A stretch of 64,000 bases of DNA from assembly GCA_029856105.1 (NCBI GenBank), contig JAHQWH010000224.1, positions 1 to 64,000 on the forward strand, written 5' to 3'. The stretch's first letter is position 1. Each line of letters begins with the position of its first letter. The translations under genes and the position numbers were made by a program. Under the pieces are notes generated by a model. It was not told the DNA's origin. It saw only the letters and a program-made list of their open reading frames with translations, and did no database searches. The DNA comes from Promethearchaeia archaeon. Lineage in GTDB: Archaea; Asgardarchaeota; Lokiarchaeia; Sigyniarchaeales; SOKP01. This document shows, one piece after another, positions 37,029-46,129 of the stretch.

Positions 37029-37286
37029 TTATAGTTCAGATTTTATTTTCTCAGAAATTTTTTTTCCTAATTCAGTTAAAGTATAAATCTTTCCTTTTTT
37101 TGATGTTTCATTCAGACATTCTACAACATTTTTGCTTTTTAACTCTGATAAAGCACGACTTATATGAGATAATTGAATTTTTAATTCTTTAGCTAATGTA
37201 CTGGGTAAATAATTCTTATATTTTAGTTTTTCAACAATTAATCTTCGATAATTACTTGCCATTATATATCCAATATCATCCCACAT
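37029..37286 (-). CDS. Small winged-helix regulator
   Basis: About 85 residues forming one ArsR/MarR-like winged helix: YLPSTLAKELKIQLSHISRALSELKSKNVV is helix-turn-helix and recognition helix, then KGKIYTLTELGKKI the wing. Start placed at ATG 37286 (MWDDIGYIMASNYRR) instead of the track's TTG three codons upstream. It lies between the putative endonuclease and methyltransferase genes, so it probably acts like a C protein that times their expression. Small regulators starting WDDI-type are common in these archaea, so it could also be unrelated to the neighbours. Confidence 0.7.
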   Translation of the reverse strand: MWDDIGYIMASNYRRLIVEKLKYKNYLPSTLAKELKIQLSHISRALSELKSKNVVECLNETSKKGKIYTLTELGKKISEKIKSEL

Positions 37287-37410
37287 TATTATCAATTAGA
37301 AAATTTGAAATAAAGATAATAAATTATATTACCATAATATTACCAAATTATTACCAATACCAGATTAATAAAAAAATATAAGTTTAAATTGAAAACACTA
37401 GAGGAATAAT

Positions 37411-38961
37411 ATGCTAGAACCGAAAGAAAATGAACTCAATAAAGAAAAAGATTTAGGATTAGTTACGACTCCCCTTAAAACTGCTGAATATATCATTTCG
37501 AAGCTACTACCCTTAGAGAATAAAAGAATCTTAGACCCTTGCGTCGGCCCCGGTATTTTTATTAAGAAACTCCTTGAAGCGGGTGTACGAGAATCTCAAA
37601 TTCAAGCATTTGATATTAATTCTGATTATAGAAATCAAATAGAAGCTATGGGTGTTAATTTTAAAAAACAAGATTACTTATTATCCCTCTCGGCTTTTAA
37701 CTATAATGAGTTTGATATAATAATTGGAAACCCTCCATACTTGAATAAGGCTAGTCAATATGTGAGAAAAAATAAATCTAAATTACAAAAGATATATGGT
37801 AAGATAAATGCACATGAAACATATTCCATGTTTATTGTTAGTAGTATTAGGAGATTAAAAAATCGAGGAAAACTGGGTTTTATCACTAGTGATTCTTTTT
37901 TAACACTTAATACCCATACAAAATTAAGGAGATTTATTTTAAGTACATGTAAAATTATGGAAATTCTGTTACCTCCTAAAAATTTATTTGATGATCAAAA
38001 TGTTAGCACGAGTCCTGTAATCATTATTTTAGAGAAATGTTCAGGTAAAGAAAATAAGAAAGAGAGATTTAATAACATAGTAAGAGCAATTCCTCGAATA
38101 ACAAATGAGGAAGAATACTTAAATCCCCTGAAAATATTTGAATTTAAACAAGAAAGATATCACCAATTACCTTTTCAAATATTTTTTACTAATATTGAAG
38201 AAGAAATAATTGATTTGTTTGCCAATTCCTCTCGATTGGAAAATTACATAAAAGGTGATATAGGTATGCATACTCGCAACAATTTGGAACATATTGCAGC
38301 TATTGAAGGTACAGAATTAGCTGAAATTTTTAAAAAACGAAATAAAAGTATCAAGGATCAAAATAAGCAATATACTATAATAACTGAAGAGGAATTAAGC
38401 TCTAATAGGTGGAAACCGTATATGAAGCGTGGAGGTGGTGACCAATACTATAGACCAATAATGGAAGCTGTTGATTGGAGAGAGGAATCTGTAAAAAAAT
38501 ACATAATACCAAAAAATATTGAATTCCAAAAAGAAGGAATCGTATTCAGTGGTGTTAGTTCACGATTAGCCGTAAGATATATGCCAGAGGGGTGTTATTG
38601 GGACTCTAATAAAGCAATTGGCTTCTATATTATAGATCAAAATATCTCCATAGAGTATGCATTAGGAGTTCTTAATTCTTCACTATATAACTACCTAATG
38701 AAGGGTATTTTAAATAATACAAACTCTATTCAAATAACTGGAATCAAGGCATTACCATTTATCCCCCCCGATAATGGTATTAAAGAAAAAATTGAAAATT
38801 TGGTTAGAATAATTATTAATAATAAAAAAAAAGATTGTAATTATGATTATACTGAGGAACAAAAAGAAATTGATAATATTATTTTTGAATTCTACACAAA
38901 ACGGTTTAATTTCAAGGAAAACTTGAAAAAGAAATTAAATAAATACTATTCTATCTATTAA
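37411..38961 (+). CDS. Adenine-specific DNA methyltransferase, gamma class (TaqI/Eco57I-like)
   Basis: Methylates adenine N6 using SAM. 516 residues with motif X-like TTPLKTAEYIISKLL, motif I DPCVGPGIFIKKLL (42-55), and motif IV NPPY (107-110, DIIIGNPPYLNKA) in the N-terminal catalytic half. The C-terminal half is a target-recognition region (IGMHTRNNLEHIA, GVSSRLAVRYMPEGCYWDSNKAIGFYII). Gamma order (I before IV, C-terminal TRD) fits type II or type IIG enzymes. No nuclease motif was seen within it, so the partner is likely the PD-(D/E)XK gene on the other strand. Confidence 0.9.
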   Translation: MLEPKENELNKEKDLGLVTTPLKTAEYIISKLLPLENKRILDPCVGPGIFIKKLLEAGVRESQIQAFDINSDYRNQIEAMGVNFKKQDYLLSLSAFNYNEFDIIIGNPPYLNKASQYVRKNKSKLQKIYGKINAHETYSMFIVSSIRRLKNRGKLGFITSDSFLTLNTHTKLRRFILSTCKIMEILLPPKNLFDDQNVSTSPVIIILEKCSGKENKKERFNNIVRAIPRITNEEEYLNPLKIFEFKQERYHQLPFQIFFTNIEEEIIDLFANSSRLENYIKGDIGMHTRNNLEHIAAIEGTELAEIFKKRNKSIKDQNKQYTIITEEELSSNRWKPYMKRGGGDQYYRPIMEAVDWREESVKKYIIPKNIEFQKEGIVFSGVSSRLAVRYMPEGCYWDSNKAIGFYIIDQNISIEYALGVLNSSLYNYLMKGILNNTNSIQITGIKALPFIPPDNGIKEKIENLVRIIINNKKKDCNYDYTEEQKEIDNIIFEFYTKRFNFKENLKKKLNKYYSIY

Positions 38962-39307
38962 AATAACATTTATGATATCTCAATGCTATTAATTTTAATA
39001 AATCATAAGGGATAAAAAATTTTAGACCCTTTCTGGTTTTTGAATGAGTTTTTCCCGGTTTAGAATAAAATCTTACGGATATTAGAGGATATGTTAACAA
39101 TTAAGATTTAGCTTCTTTAGATAAATATTTAGAAAGAAAGGAGAAAGAAAAGGAAAAAGAGGAGAGAAACAAGAAAAAACCCTTACTTTTTGAAATTGCT
39201 GGTAAGGATAGAGATGATTGGTTACAGGAACGCTAAAACCACAATATTTGATTCTTAACTCATAAATTACTAAAAGGTCGTTCTTATTCTGTGGTAACTA
39301 TATTCCC
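38962..39307. other. Intergenic stretch with gene remnant
   Basis: About 346 bases without an intact gene. Besides AT-rich DNA it holds one open frame lacking a start codon (39105-39236, listed separately). No RNA gene, terminal inverted repeat or hairpin strong enough to report. Confidence 0.5.
39105..39236 (+). pseudogene. Possible remnant of a Lys/Glu-rich C-terminus
   Basis: A 43-codon frame after an in-frame stop, without ATG, GTG or TTG: DLASLDKYLERKEKEKEKEE, then NKKKPLLFEIAGKDRDDWLQER. The second half reads like real protein and not random AT-rich translation. It may be the broken 3' end of a lost defence-island gene. Low confidence. Confidence 0.3.
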
Positions 39308-39493
39308 CTATTTTTCTAAAGGTTTAATATATAAAATAGCTCCACAGGTGGGACACTCCTTTTCTATATCACCAATATCAAATTTAACCATATTATATTT
39401 ATGGTCTTTGGGATTTCCTTGTATGTTAGAGCAACTAGGACATACAAATGCCCATCCATTTAATTTGAATTCTCCAATATAAATTTTTTTCAT
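39308..39493 (-). CDS. Small zinc-ribbon protein
   Basis: 61 residues with two CxxC knuckles 26 residues apart (FVCPSCSN and KECPTCGA), giving a probable four-Cys zinc ribbon. No other domain. It lies 10 bases downstream of the soluble helical gene 39504-40547 on the same strand, so the three minus-strand genes from 41.1 to 39.3 kb may be one unit. Role unknown; small zinc ribbons often bind nucleic acid or partners. Confidence 0.6.
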   Translation of the reverse strand: MKKIYIGEFKLNGWAFVCPSCSNIQGNPKDHKYNMVKFDIGDIEKECPTCGAILYIKPLEK

Positions 39494-39503
39494 AATTTTT
39501 TTC

Positions 39504-40547
39504 TTAATATTTTTTTGTAATTTGGATATTCTTATCTATTTTTATAAGTTTAGTTATTAATGGACTTGGAAAACCAGAGCCTTTACATATTTCAAATCCA
39601 TTATTATTTGAAATTGCAACACATATCGTAGAATAATCTGATACTTTTTCAAGTTTTATTCTCTCTAAATCTGTTACCTCAAGACTATGCATTTGTTCCT
39701 CAAATTTTAACGCTTGTGCTATTTTTTCTACAAAAAAGTTAAATTCTCGAAATGCTAGTTTAAAAAAATCATAAGCATCTCTATTATTGTATTTATAATT
39801 TTGTGGTTGAGCTTTTGGATTATCTGGTAAAATAATTAATAATTTTTCTTTAGGGTAAATTTGTAAATAAGAATGAATAACTAAATTGAAAATATGTTGT
39901 TCAATATTTCTATACTTTCGAATCAATTCACCGTTACTTTTCCAATATTCTTTTACAATTCCTTGTATCTCATGTGAAAATCTTGATAAAAGATTTTTAT
40001 TATCTACAAAAGAATAAAATGAATTTAGAGCCTTTTTGAATTTTTTTTTATACTTTTTATAATGTTGTTCAGTTTCGTTTTCTTTGATATCTCGTGGCTT
40101 AAGAGAGATATTACCGGCTTTGGCGATTATAGGCATTATTCGGTCTTGAAGTATATACATCGTATTCAAAAAAGGCATAAGCAATGATAAATATTCATCT
40201 ACTATAGATGATTGAAAAACAAAATGCTTACATTTTAAACTGAGCTTTGATTTCATTTCTCTAAATTGAATAATACTTGCATCATTAAGCATTTCCATTT
40301 GTTCAAGTATTCTATAGTCATTTTTTGCGAAAAACATAATTTCAGTAGCTAAATGAAAATAATTCATATAGTCTTTATTAACATCTTCTTCTATTGATTT
40401 ATTTTCTGATTTTTTAAGAAACTGATACCTTAAACCATTAAACTTCAGAAAATATTTTTTCTTATTAAAAATTAGACTCATTTTACTTAAAAGTGAAAAT
40501 CTTTTTTTCCAAGTATTAGATAACCTTTTACTCCAATTAATAACCAT
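39504..40547 (-). CDS. Unknown helical protein overlapping a membrane-protein gene
   Basis: Not recognised. 347 residues, mainly charged helices (EIMFFAKNDYRILEQMEMLND, HYKKYKKKFKKALNSFYSF), without catalytic motifs, cysteine sets or membrane segments. Its start lies 61 bases inside the upstream membrane-protein gene, in another frame, which implies coupled expression. The location in a defence island makes a two-component membrane effector system possible, but no homologue was identified. Confidence 0.6.
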   Translation of the reverse strand: MVINWSKRLSNTWKKRFSLLSKMSLIFNKKKYFLKFNGLRYQFLKKSENKSIEEDVNKDYMNYFHLATEIMFFAKNDYRILEQMEMLNDASIIQFREMKSKLSLKCKHFVFQSSIVDEYLSLLMPFLNTMYILQDRIMPIIAKAGNISLKPRDIKENETEQHYKKYKKKFKKALNSFYSFVDNKNLLSRFSHEIQGIVKEYWKSNGELIRKYRNIEQHIFNLVIHSYLQIYPKEKLLIILPDNPKAQPQNYKYNNRDAYDFFKLAFREFNFFVEKIAQALKFEEQMHSLEVTDLERIKLEKVSDYSTICVAISNNNGFEICKGSGFPSPLITKLIKIDKNIQITKKY

Positions 40548-41125
40548 ATTATAGGAAAACTTATCATAAATATTAGAAATATAAGACCCATCTTAGTTAG
40601 TAATAAGTAAGCCCCTATATATCCTCCAGTACCTATCAGACCATAATATACAACCCACACATTCCTTACTAAAAATGCTTTCCAAAAGTTAGTATTTTCC
40701 TCTTTCTTATCTTTATATTTTGGTTTTTTACTTGTACTAATTCGACCAAGTAAATCAAATACATAAAAATTTTTAAAGGAATCAGTGTTGAATTGTTGTT
40801 TTAATCCCTTACCTTTATAATTATCCGTACTATTAATAAAATCTTGAATATCTTGCATCCGTGTAATCCAAACTCTTTGATATAACTTGAAAAATGTGTC
40901 AAGCATCCAAAAAATCAGACTAATAGAAGTGCTATAAATAATGATAATAGTCCCTTGAATATTTAATTGAAATCCTAAGATAATAAAAGCTGACCATAGC
41001 GTTATACACCATCCTTTAATCTTAAAAGAAAGATTGTCGTAATCCTTAATCCTCTCTTGAACCATCACTGCTTCTTTCATTAAAAGTTCTTTCTGATACT
41101 CAATAAAACTCATAATTTTAATCAT
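40487..41125 (-). CDS. Four-helix membrane protein, defence-island associated
   Basis: 212 residues with two hairpins of membrane helices: GWCITLWSAFIILGFQL and IIIIYSTSISLIFWMLDTFF, then VYYGLIGTGGYIGAYLLL and IFLIFMISFPIIWLLIG. The first hairpin matches, from memory, a widespread uncharacterised family with the pattern KIKGWsxTLxxA...FWxLDAyyLxxER, often found near phage or defence genes. About 70 soluble residues separate the hairpins. A second ATG at 41113 is an alternative start. The downstream gene overlaps it by 61 bases. Function unknown; pore formation on signal is one possibility. Confidence 0.65.
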   Translation of the reverse strand: MIKIMSFIEYQKELLMKEAVMVQERIKDYDNLSFKIKGWCITLWSAFIILGFQLNIQGTIIIIYSTSISLIFWMLDTFFKLYQRVWITRMQDIQDFINSTDNYKGKGLKQQFNTDSFKNFYVFDLLGRISTSKKPKYKDKKEENTNFWKAFLVRNVWVVYYGLIGTGGYIGAYLLLTKMGLIFLIFMISFPIIWLLIGVKGYLILGKKDFHF

Positions 41126-41268
41126 TTTCTTTATTATTAATAATTTTAGACATAAATGACTTTTAAAAGAGAGTATTAAAGGTTTGTTAATTCAGTTTGA
41201 CAAGAGATTTTCTTTTGCTCTCTCAATCTATTTTTATTTCCTAAGCTACATATTATTGTGGCAAATCG

Positions 41269-41922
41269 TCAACTTTTCATATAATTTTTTCTTTTTGGCT
41301 CTAATTCTCCAAAACTATTGGAATCTTGTAACTCGTTGTAGCTTTTATACTCTAACAGAAAATTATTTCTAACAGGATTAGCCTCAATTGAGAAGGCGTG
41401 AATATCATGAACATGCTTTTTATTGTATTTTCTAATAAATTCTTTAAAATCATCCCAAAATGAATCTTTCTTTAAACATCTGCCAAGTGTTCTCTGTGAA
41501 GGGTTAATATCAGGCTCTAATAAATTCAGATCCAATATTACATCTTCCAATCTTGCTCCATTTGGATATATTGCCTTTATCTCGTGTTCTGGTATGCATT
41601 TCCCTTGTTTATCTCTGCGAGAATAATCAATATAACGAATAAAATATTTCAATCCATAATCGGCTAAGGATTCCCCCGTATTGCCCTTACTCAGTTTTAA
41701 CGCTCCCAATCGTTCTGGATACTCCTTTTCTATATCACAGCCAAAATCCTCTGCCAACTCAAACTGCGAGTAGTTGCGGGCTATAGTATTTTTATCAAAT
41801 TCTTCTCTGTTAAAGAGAATCTTAGAAAAAATAGAAAAACTATGGGAAAATTCCCCAAATTTAAGATTTGAACAATTTATACAGAATATTTTTGGATCTT
41901 CATTGACAGAGGAGGCATGCAA
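41269..41922 (-). pseudogene. Unassigned ORF, possibly a chimera at an insertion junction
   Basis: 217 codons. The part from about residue 45 on looks like a real, Cys-containing protein (FGCDIEKEYPERLGALKLSKG, PNGARLEDVILDLNLLEPDINPSQRTLGRC), whereas the first 45 residues are antisense to a more convincing plus-strand frame. There is no internal Met to serve as start. The C-terminal run SIEANPVRNN looks like translated repeat-element DNA. I read it as a fragment of an inserted element, without identifying it. Confidence 0.3.
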
Positions 41923-41986
41923 TGGTTTAACGGAACTGGGTTTATTAGAAAAAAGAACAGAAAACGAAAAAAGTAAAGAAAATTAA
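41774..41986 (+). CDS. Small helical protein, possibly 5'-truncated
   Basis: 70 codons from a TTG. Residues from about 12 on (LLKRILEKIEKLWENSPNLRFEQFIQNIF) resemble a family of small bacterial and archaeal proteins with a 'LW..NPDLRFGQLI' core, recalled from memory. The N-terminal dozen residues look unrelated and coincide with the junction of the opposing ORF, so the original start may have been removed by an insertion. Confidence 0.35.
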   Translation: MRAIVFLSNSSLLKRILEKIEKLWENSPNLRFEQFIQNIFGSSLTEEACNGLTELGLLEKRTENEKSKEN

Positions 41987-42122
41987 ATTTTTCATATTTT
42001 AATCCTTTTTTCTATGTTTGAATAATACTAAATAAAAAACTTGATATTTTTGGATTGTTTTAACTAAGTAAAAAGTTTTTTGATATTTTATAGTATAATA
42101 AGTTATCTAAATTAAAACAACA

Positions 42123-43430
42123 ATGCCACAAATAAAATTTCTTGGAGGATGTAGAGAAGTAGGGAGGTCAGCAGTTCTAATTGAGTCAAATAATGGGGCG
42201 CAATGTATGTTAGATTATGGCATTAGATTCAAGGGCGAAGAAAGATTACCTTTAGATGGAGATTTTAGCAATCTTAAAGCTATTGCGTTGTCTCACTGCC
42301 ATGTAGATCATTCTGGAGGTTTACCTTTTTTATTTAAGAACAAAGACATTCCCCTCTTTACCAACCCTCTAACGCTTAGGATGTCAGAGATTTTGATAAA
42401 AGATACGATTAAAATCTCCAATTATCCTCACCCGTTCGGGTATAGAGAGTTACAAAGAACAATTAAAAACGCATCTTTTCTTAGCAACGAAGTACGTCAG
42501 AAGATAGACGATAATTTCTATATTACATTTTACGACGCAGGACACATTCCCGGTAGTGTATCTATATTAGTAGAAGTTGATAAAAAGAGAATTCTTTACA
42601 CGGGAGATATCAACACTCAAGAATCGAACTTAGTTTCTCCAGCCGAACCTCTCAAATTGCCTGAAATTGATGTATTAATTACGGAATCCACATATGCTTT
42701 AAAAGAACATCCTATAAGAGCGGAACTTGAAAAAAAATTTATTGATGATACTCTAAATATTATCGAAAATGGTGGAAAAGTTCTCGTTCCTGCTTTTGGG
42801 GTTGCTCGGTCACAAGAAATCTTGTTAGTTTTGCAAAAATACAATTTTAAAAGTGAAATATTTCTTGATGGATTAGCAAGAAAAGTTTCGACAGAGTACG
42901 CTCAATTTCCTAATTCTTTTAGAAATTTTGCTGAATATAAGTCTGCTTTAAAAAAAGCTCAATTAATAACATCAAGAGAAAAACGAAAGAATGTCAAAAA
43001 GAGATCAGATGGTTTAATCATATCTCCATCAGGGATGTTAAAGGGAGGTGCAGCTCTTGAATATATCAGCTCAATCTTAACTGACCCAAGCTCAGCAGTT
43101 TTTCTTGTGGGATATCAAGTCGAAGGAACTCCGGGAAGAAAATTAATTGACGAAAAAATTTTCGAGTTTAAAGAAAAAACCAGTAGGAATTATCGTACAA
43201 AAGATATTTCTATCAAAGCAAACTGTAATGTAGATTATTATGATTTTTCTAGCCACGCGGACAAATTTCATTTACACAAATATATCGAAGATATAAAGTT
43301 TCAAAACGATTCTAAATTTATTTTTTGTGTACATGGAGATGCAAAATCAACAACTTCATTTGCTTACGATTTGTCAGACAAAGGTTTTAATTCAGTTGCT
43401 CCTGAAATTGGTGAAACTTATAAGATATAG
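42123..43430 (+). CDS. Beta-CASP metallo-beta-lactamase ribonuclease
   Basis: RNA-processing nuclease of the archaeal CPSF/RNase J superfamily. Zinc motifs are intact: SHCHVDHSGG (motif 2), DAGHIPGS (3), YTGDINT (4), then beta-CASP motifs A (LITESTYA), B (PSGMLKGGAALEY) and C (SSHADKFHLHKYI). 435 residues with no N-terminal KH domains, so it resembles aCPSF2 and not aCPSF1. It may be endo- and/or 5'-3' exonucleolytic. Starts at ATG; a tract of AT-rich DNA precedes. It marks the right edge of the defence island. Confidence 0.9.
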   Translation: MPQIKFLGGCREVGRSAVLIESNNGAQCMLDYGIRFKGEERLPLDGDFSNLKAIALSHCHVDHSGGLPFLFKNKDIPLFTNPLTLRMSEILIKDTIKISNYPHPFGYRELQRTIKNASFLSNEVRQKIDDNFYITFYDAGHIPGSVSILVEVDKKRILYTGDINTQESNLVSPAEPLKLPEIDVLITESTYALKEHPIRAELEKKFIDDTLNIIENGGKVLVPAFGVARSQEILLVLQKYNFKSEIFLDGLARKVSTEYAQFPNSFRNFAEYKSALKKAQLITSREKRKNVKKRSDGLIISPSGMLKGGAALEYISSILTDPSSAVFLVGYQVEGTPGRKLIDEKIFEFKEKTSRNYRTKDISIKANCNVDYYDFSSHADKFHLHKYIEDIKFQNDSKFIFCVHGDAKSTTSFAYDLSDKGFNSVAPEIGETYKI

Positions 43431-43458
43431 AAGAACATATATTAGAAGAACAATCTCG

Positions 43459-44973
43459 TTATTCTTGTAATTGCTTTTTAATTATTTTATTACAGTTTTC
43501 TAAAAAATCATCAATTTTATCAACTGGGACTCTTGTACCTGCAGCTGGCGGATGACCTCCCCCTAATTCGTCTAAATTTGAAAGGTCTAGTGCTTCTCTT
43601 ATCGCCTCTGAAAGGTTTACTCCCTTTTTCACAATACTTTCGTGTGCTCTACTCGATATTTTATATACACCATCCTCTTTTCTCTTTGCACACCCAAAAA
43701 TAGGTTTTGATTTATCTATTAAATCACTTTTGCTAAAAATTAACATAGAAGCAATTGTACCGATAATAGTTTCTGATATGACATCTTCTCCAAAAAAAAA
43801 TTGTATGTGCTCTTTGAGTTGAATTTTATTTTCATCACGTATCCATGATAATGCTTGGCCTAAAGATCTCTTATACTCTATTAACTGCTCTCTTGCTTTC
43901 TTATAAGCGATTCTTCTATCCCCCATTGCAATAGCGATTCCTAACGATCCATTATGACTTCTCCCACATGAATTTAAAAGATAAGAAAATTCTTTTAGAT
44001 CGTGTAATTCAGAACCAACTAATTCATTTTTTAATATGTACCTATTAATAATAAGATTATTTATAATTTCAGAAGGTTCAACATCGAGTTTAAGAGATAT
44101 ATATCTAATTATGCCCGAAGTAACTTTCTGTTTTTCTTCTTTGTTAAAATCGTTTAAAGTTCTTATATTACCATCTGAATTTTCCATCAAAATTCCTAAA
44201 GTTTGTAAAAATTTTAACATTTTACTCGTATTTCCAGTTAATCCCGGTAGATTAATATCGGTGGAGTAAGCTATTGCTTCATTTATAGGTTTAATAGGAG
44301 AAAAATTTAAGTCATTTACCATTTCTACTAAATCTGCATTGGTGGCATGTTCTAAAATAATAGAATTTAACCCAGTAAAAGAATTACTAGGCCCTCGATT
44401 TTGAATATCACCCGTTGCCCCTATAAGTGCTATTGGAGACAAATCTAAATTATTCTCATTTAACGCTTTAGCAAAGAAGTAACAAATTCCTGCTCCTGAA
44501 ATTTCTTTACTACCATCAATTTCATAAAAATAAGGATTGATATGCCAAGGTTTCGAATTTTTGTAAATTTCTTTAATTTTATCGTCATTCTTATCTGAAA
44601 TATCTTGGGGGATATGGTGATCTAATATAATATAGGGAGTATTTTTATTATCATTTTTCAATTTATCATCGAGTTCTAAATATTGTCCACTTCCAAAATC
44701 AGAAAAAATCAACAAATTATTATAGTCCTGAACCTTTTCTACAATTTTTATAATTTCCTCTCTTTCTAATTGTCTTAACACAGAGATCTGAAAGGGAATA
44801 CGCTCTCTATATAGAGCCTTCCCAATTATTGCCCCAGATGTTAATCCATCTGCATCTAAATGAGTATATATCTGAACAGCAGCCTCAGATTCTTTTAAAT
44901 GATCTTGAAACCATTTGATTGTTTCTGTTAGATCAGAGGTTAATAGTTTAAGTTTTGTATGTATTTTATTCAT
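43459..44973 (-). CDS. DHH/DHHA1 exonuclease, RecJ-like
   Basis: Single-strand nuclease or phosphodiesterase of the RecJ/GAN family. DHH motifs: YTHLDADGLTSGAIIG, SDFGSGQYLE, the signature ILDHHIP, and GAGICYFFA...IGATGDIQNRG. The C-terminal DHHA1 domain ends with SNLDELGGGHPPAAGTRVP. In archaea such proteins (GAN/RecJ) associate with the CMG replicative helicase and assist repair. 504 residues is in the normal range. Convergent with the beta-CASP gene, 28 bases apart. Confidence 0.92.
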   Translation of the reverse strand: MNKIHTKLKLLTSDLTETIKWFQDHLKESEAAVQIYTHLDADGLTSGAIIGKALYRERIPFQISVLRQLEREEIIKIVEKVQDYNNLLIFSDFGSGQYLELDDKLKNDNKNTPYIILDHHIPQDISDKNDDKIKEIYKNSKPWHINPYFYEIDGSKEISGAGICYFFAKALNENNLDLSPIALIGATGDIQNRGPSNSFTGLNSIILEHATNADLVEMVNDLNFSPIKPINEAIAYSTDINLPGLTGNTSKMLKFLQTLGILMENSDGNIRTLNDFNKEEKQKVTSGIIRYISLKLDVEPSEIINNLIINRYILKNELVGSELHDLKEFSYLLNSCGRSHNGSLGIAIAMGDRRIAYKKAREQLIEYKRSLGQALSWIRDENKIQLKEHIQFFFGEDVISETIIGTIASMLIFSKSDLIDKSKPIFGCAKRKEDGVYKISSRAHESIVKKGVNLSEAIREALDLSNLDELGGGHPPAAGTRVPVDKIDDFLENCNKIIKKQLQE

Positions 44974-45068
44974 TTTTTTATAAAATTTTAATATAAACTT
45001 AGTTTAATATATTAAAATAAGAATTTAATATTAAATACTCAATTAAAAAAAAATATTAAGTGAAAAAT

Positions 45069-46067
45069 ATGACACACCATGTCAAAATTAATGAGTTAAC
45101 TTTAAAGCTTGTTGAAAAAATAATTGAAAATAAAGAATTTTATAAAGCCGAAATACAAAAATTTGATAATGGCGCTACAGTCTTAGATATGACAAATGCA
45201 TCGTGGAACGGGGGAAAATTAGTTGGTGAAATTTGTATGGGCGGATTAGGAACAGTTGATTTTACTTCCTATAACTTAGATGGCCATTATATACCGAGCG
45301 TTAATGTTTATACTTCCGAACCAATAATATCTTGTATGGCATCTCAACTAGCGGGATGGAACGTAAAATTGAAAAAAGAAGTAGAAAAAGAAGGTGTAGT
45401 AAAAAAAAAGACAATTTTTCAATCATTAGGTTCAGGACCTGCTAGAGCTAAAAGTAAAGTTGAAAAGCTATTTGAAGAAATTAAATACGCTGATGATTCG
45501 GACTGTGCTGTGATTGTTTTTGAAACCGCAAAGTTGCCTAACGAAGAAGTGATGGCAATAGTAGCAGAAAAATGTGGAGTAGATACAAGTAAAACTTATG
45601 CCGTTTGCGCACCTACTGCTTGTTTAACGGGGTCTATCCAAGTTGCTGCTAGAATCGTAGAAACGGGCATACATAAACTCCATGAAATTCATTTTCCTTT
45701 AGATGTGCTCAAAGACGGTTTTGGAACGGCTACAATAGCCCCTATTGCTAAAGACGATCTTGGAGCTATGGGGCGAACTAATGATTCAATTAGTGCAGCT
45801 GGTATGACTTACTATACAATTGATGTCGAAAAGGACAAACAAGATGAGATTTTTGATCTGCTTAAAAAAGCTCCAGCCAATACATCGTCTAGTTATGGAA
45901 GACCATTTTTAGAAACATTTAAAGCAGCAAATTATGATTTCTATGCGATTGATCCAGGATTATTCGCTCCGGCTATTTATACAATTACAAATATTCAAAC
46001 AGGAAAGAGTATTACAGTTGGTGAAATTAACCATAATTTATTAAAAGAGTCCTATAAGTTAAGTTAA
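45069..46067 (+). CDS. mch: Methenyltetrahydromethanopterin cyclohydrolase
   Basis: Interconverts methenyl-H4MPT and formyl-H4MPT, the step between Ftr and Mtd. The family is recognised from GGLGTVDFTSYNLDGHYIPSVNVYTSEP, ISCMASQLAGWNV, GSGPARAK, YAVCAPTACLTGSIQVAARIVETG and GRTNDSISAAGMTYY. About 332 residues, the usual length. ATG at 45069, with GTGA five bases upstream; the track's GTG start is part of that Shine-Dalgarno. It is unlinked to ftr/mtd (about 39 kb away) and divergent from the RecJ-like gene. Confidence 0.95.
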   Translation: MTHHVKINELTLKLVEKIIENKEFYKAEIQKFDNGATVLDMTNASWNGGKLVGEICMGGLGTVDFTSYNLDGHYIPSVNVYTSEPIISCMASQLAGWNVKLKKEVEKEGVVKKKTIFQSLGSGPARAKSKVEKLFEEIKYADDSDCAVIVFETAKLPNEEVMAIVAEKCGVDTSKTYAVCAPTACLTGSIQVAARIVETGIHKLHEIHFPLDVLKDGFGTATIAPIAKDDLGAMGRTNDSISAAGMTYYTIDVEKDKQDEIFDLLKKAPANTSSSYGRPFLETFKAANYDFYAIDPGLFAPAIYTITNIQTGKSITVGEINHNLLKESYKLS

Positions 46068-46129
46068 AATTAACTTTATCAATATTACTCTAATTTTTTT
46101 TTATTTATATTAAATAACGGTTCAAAAAT

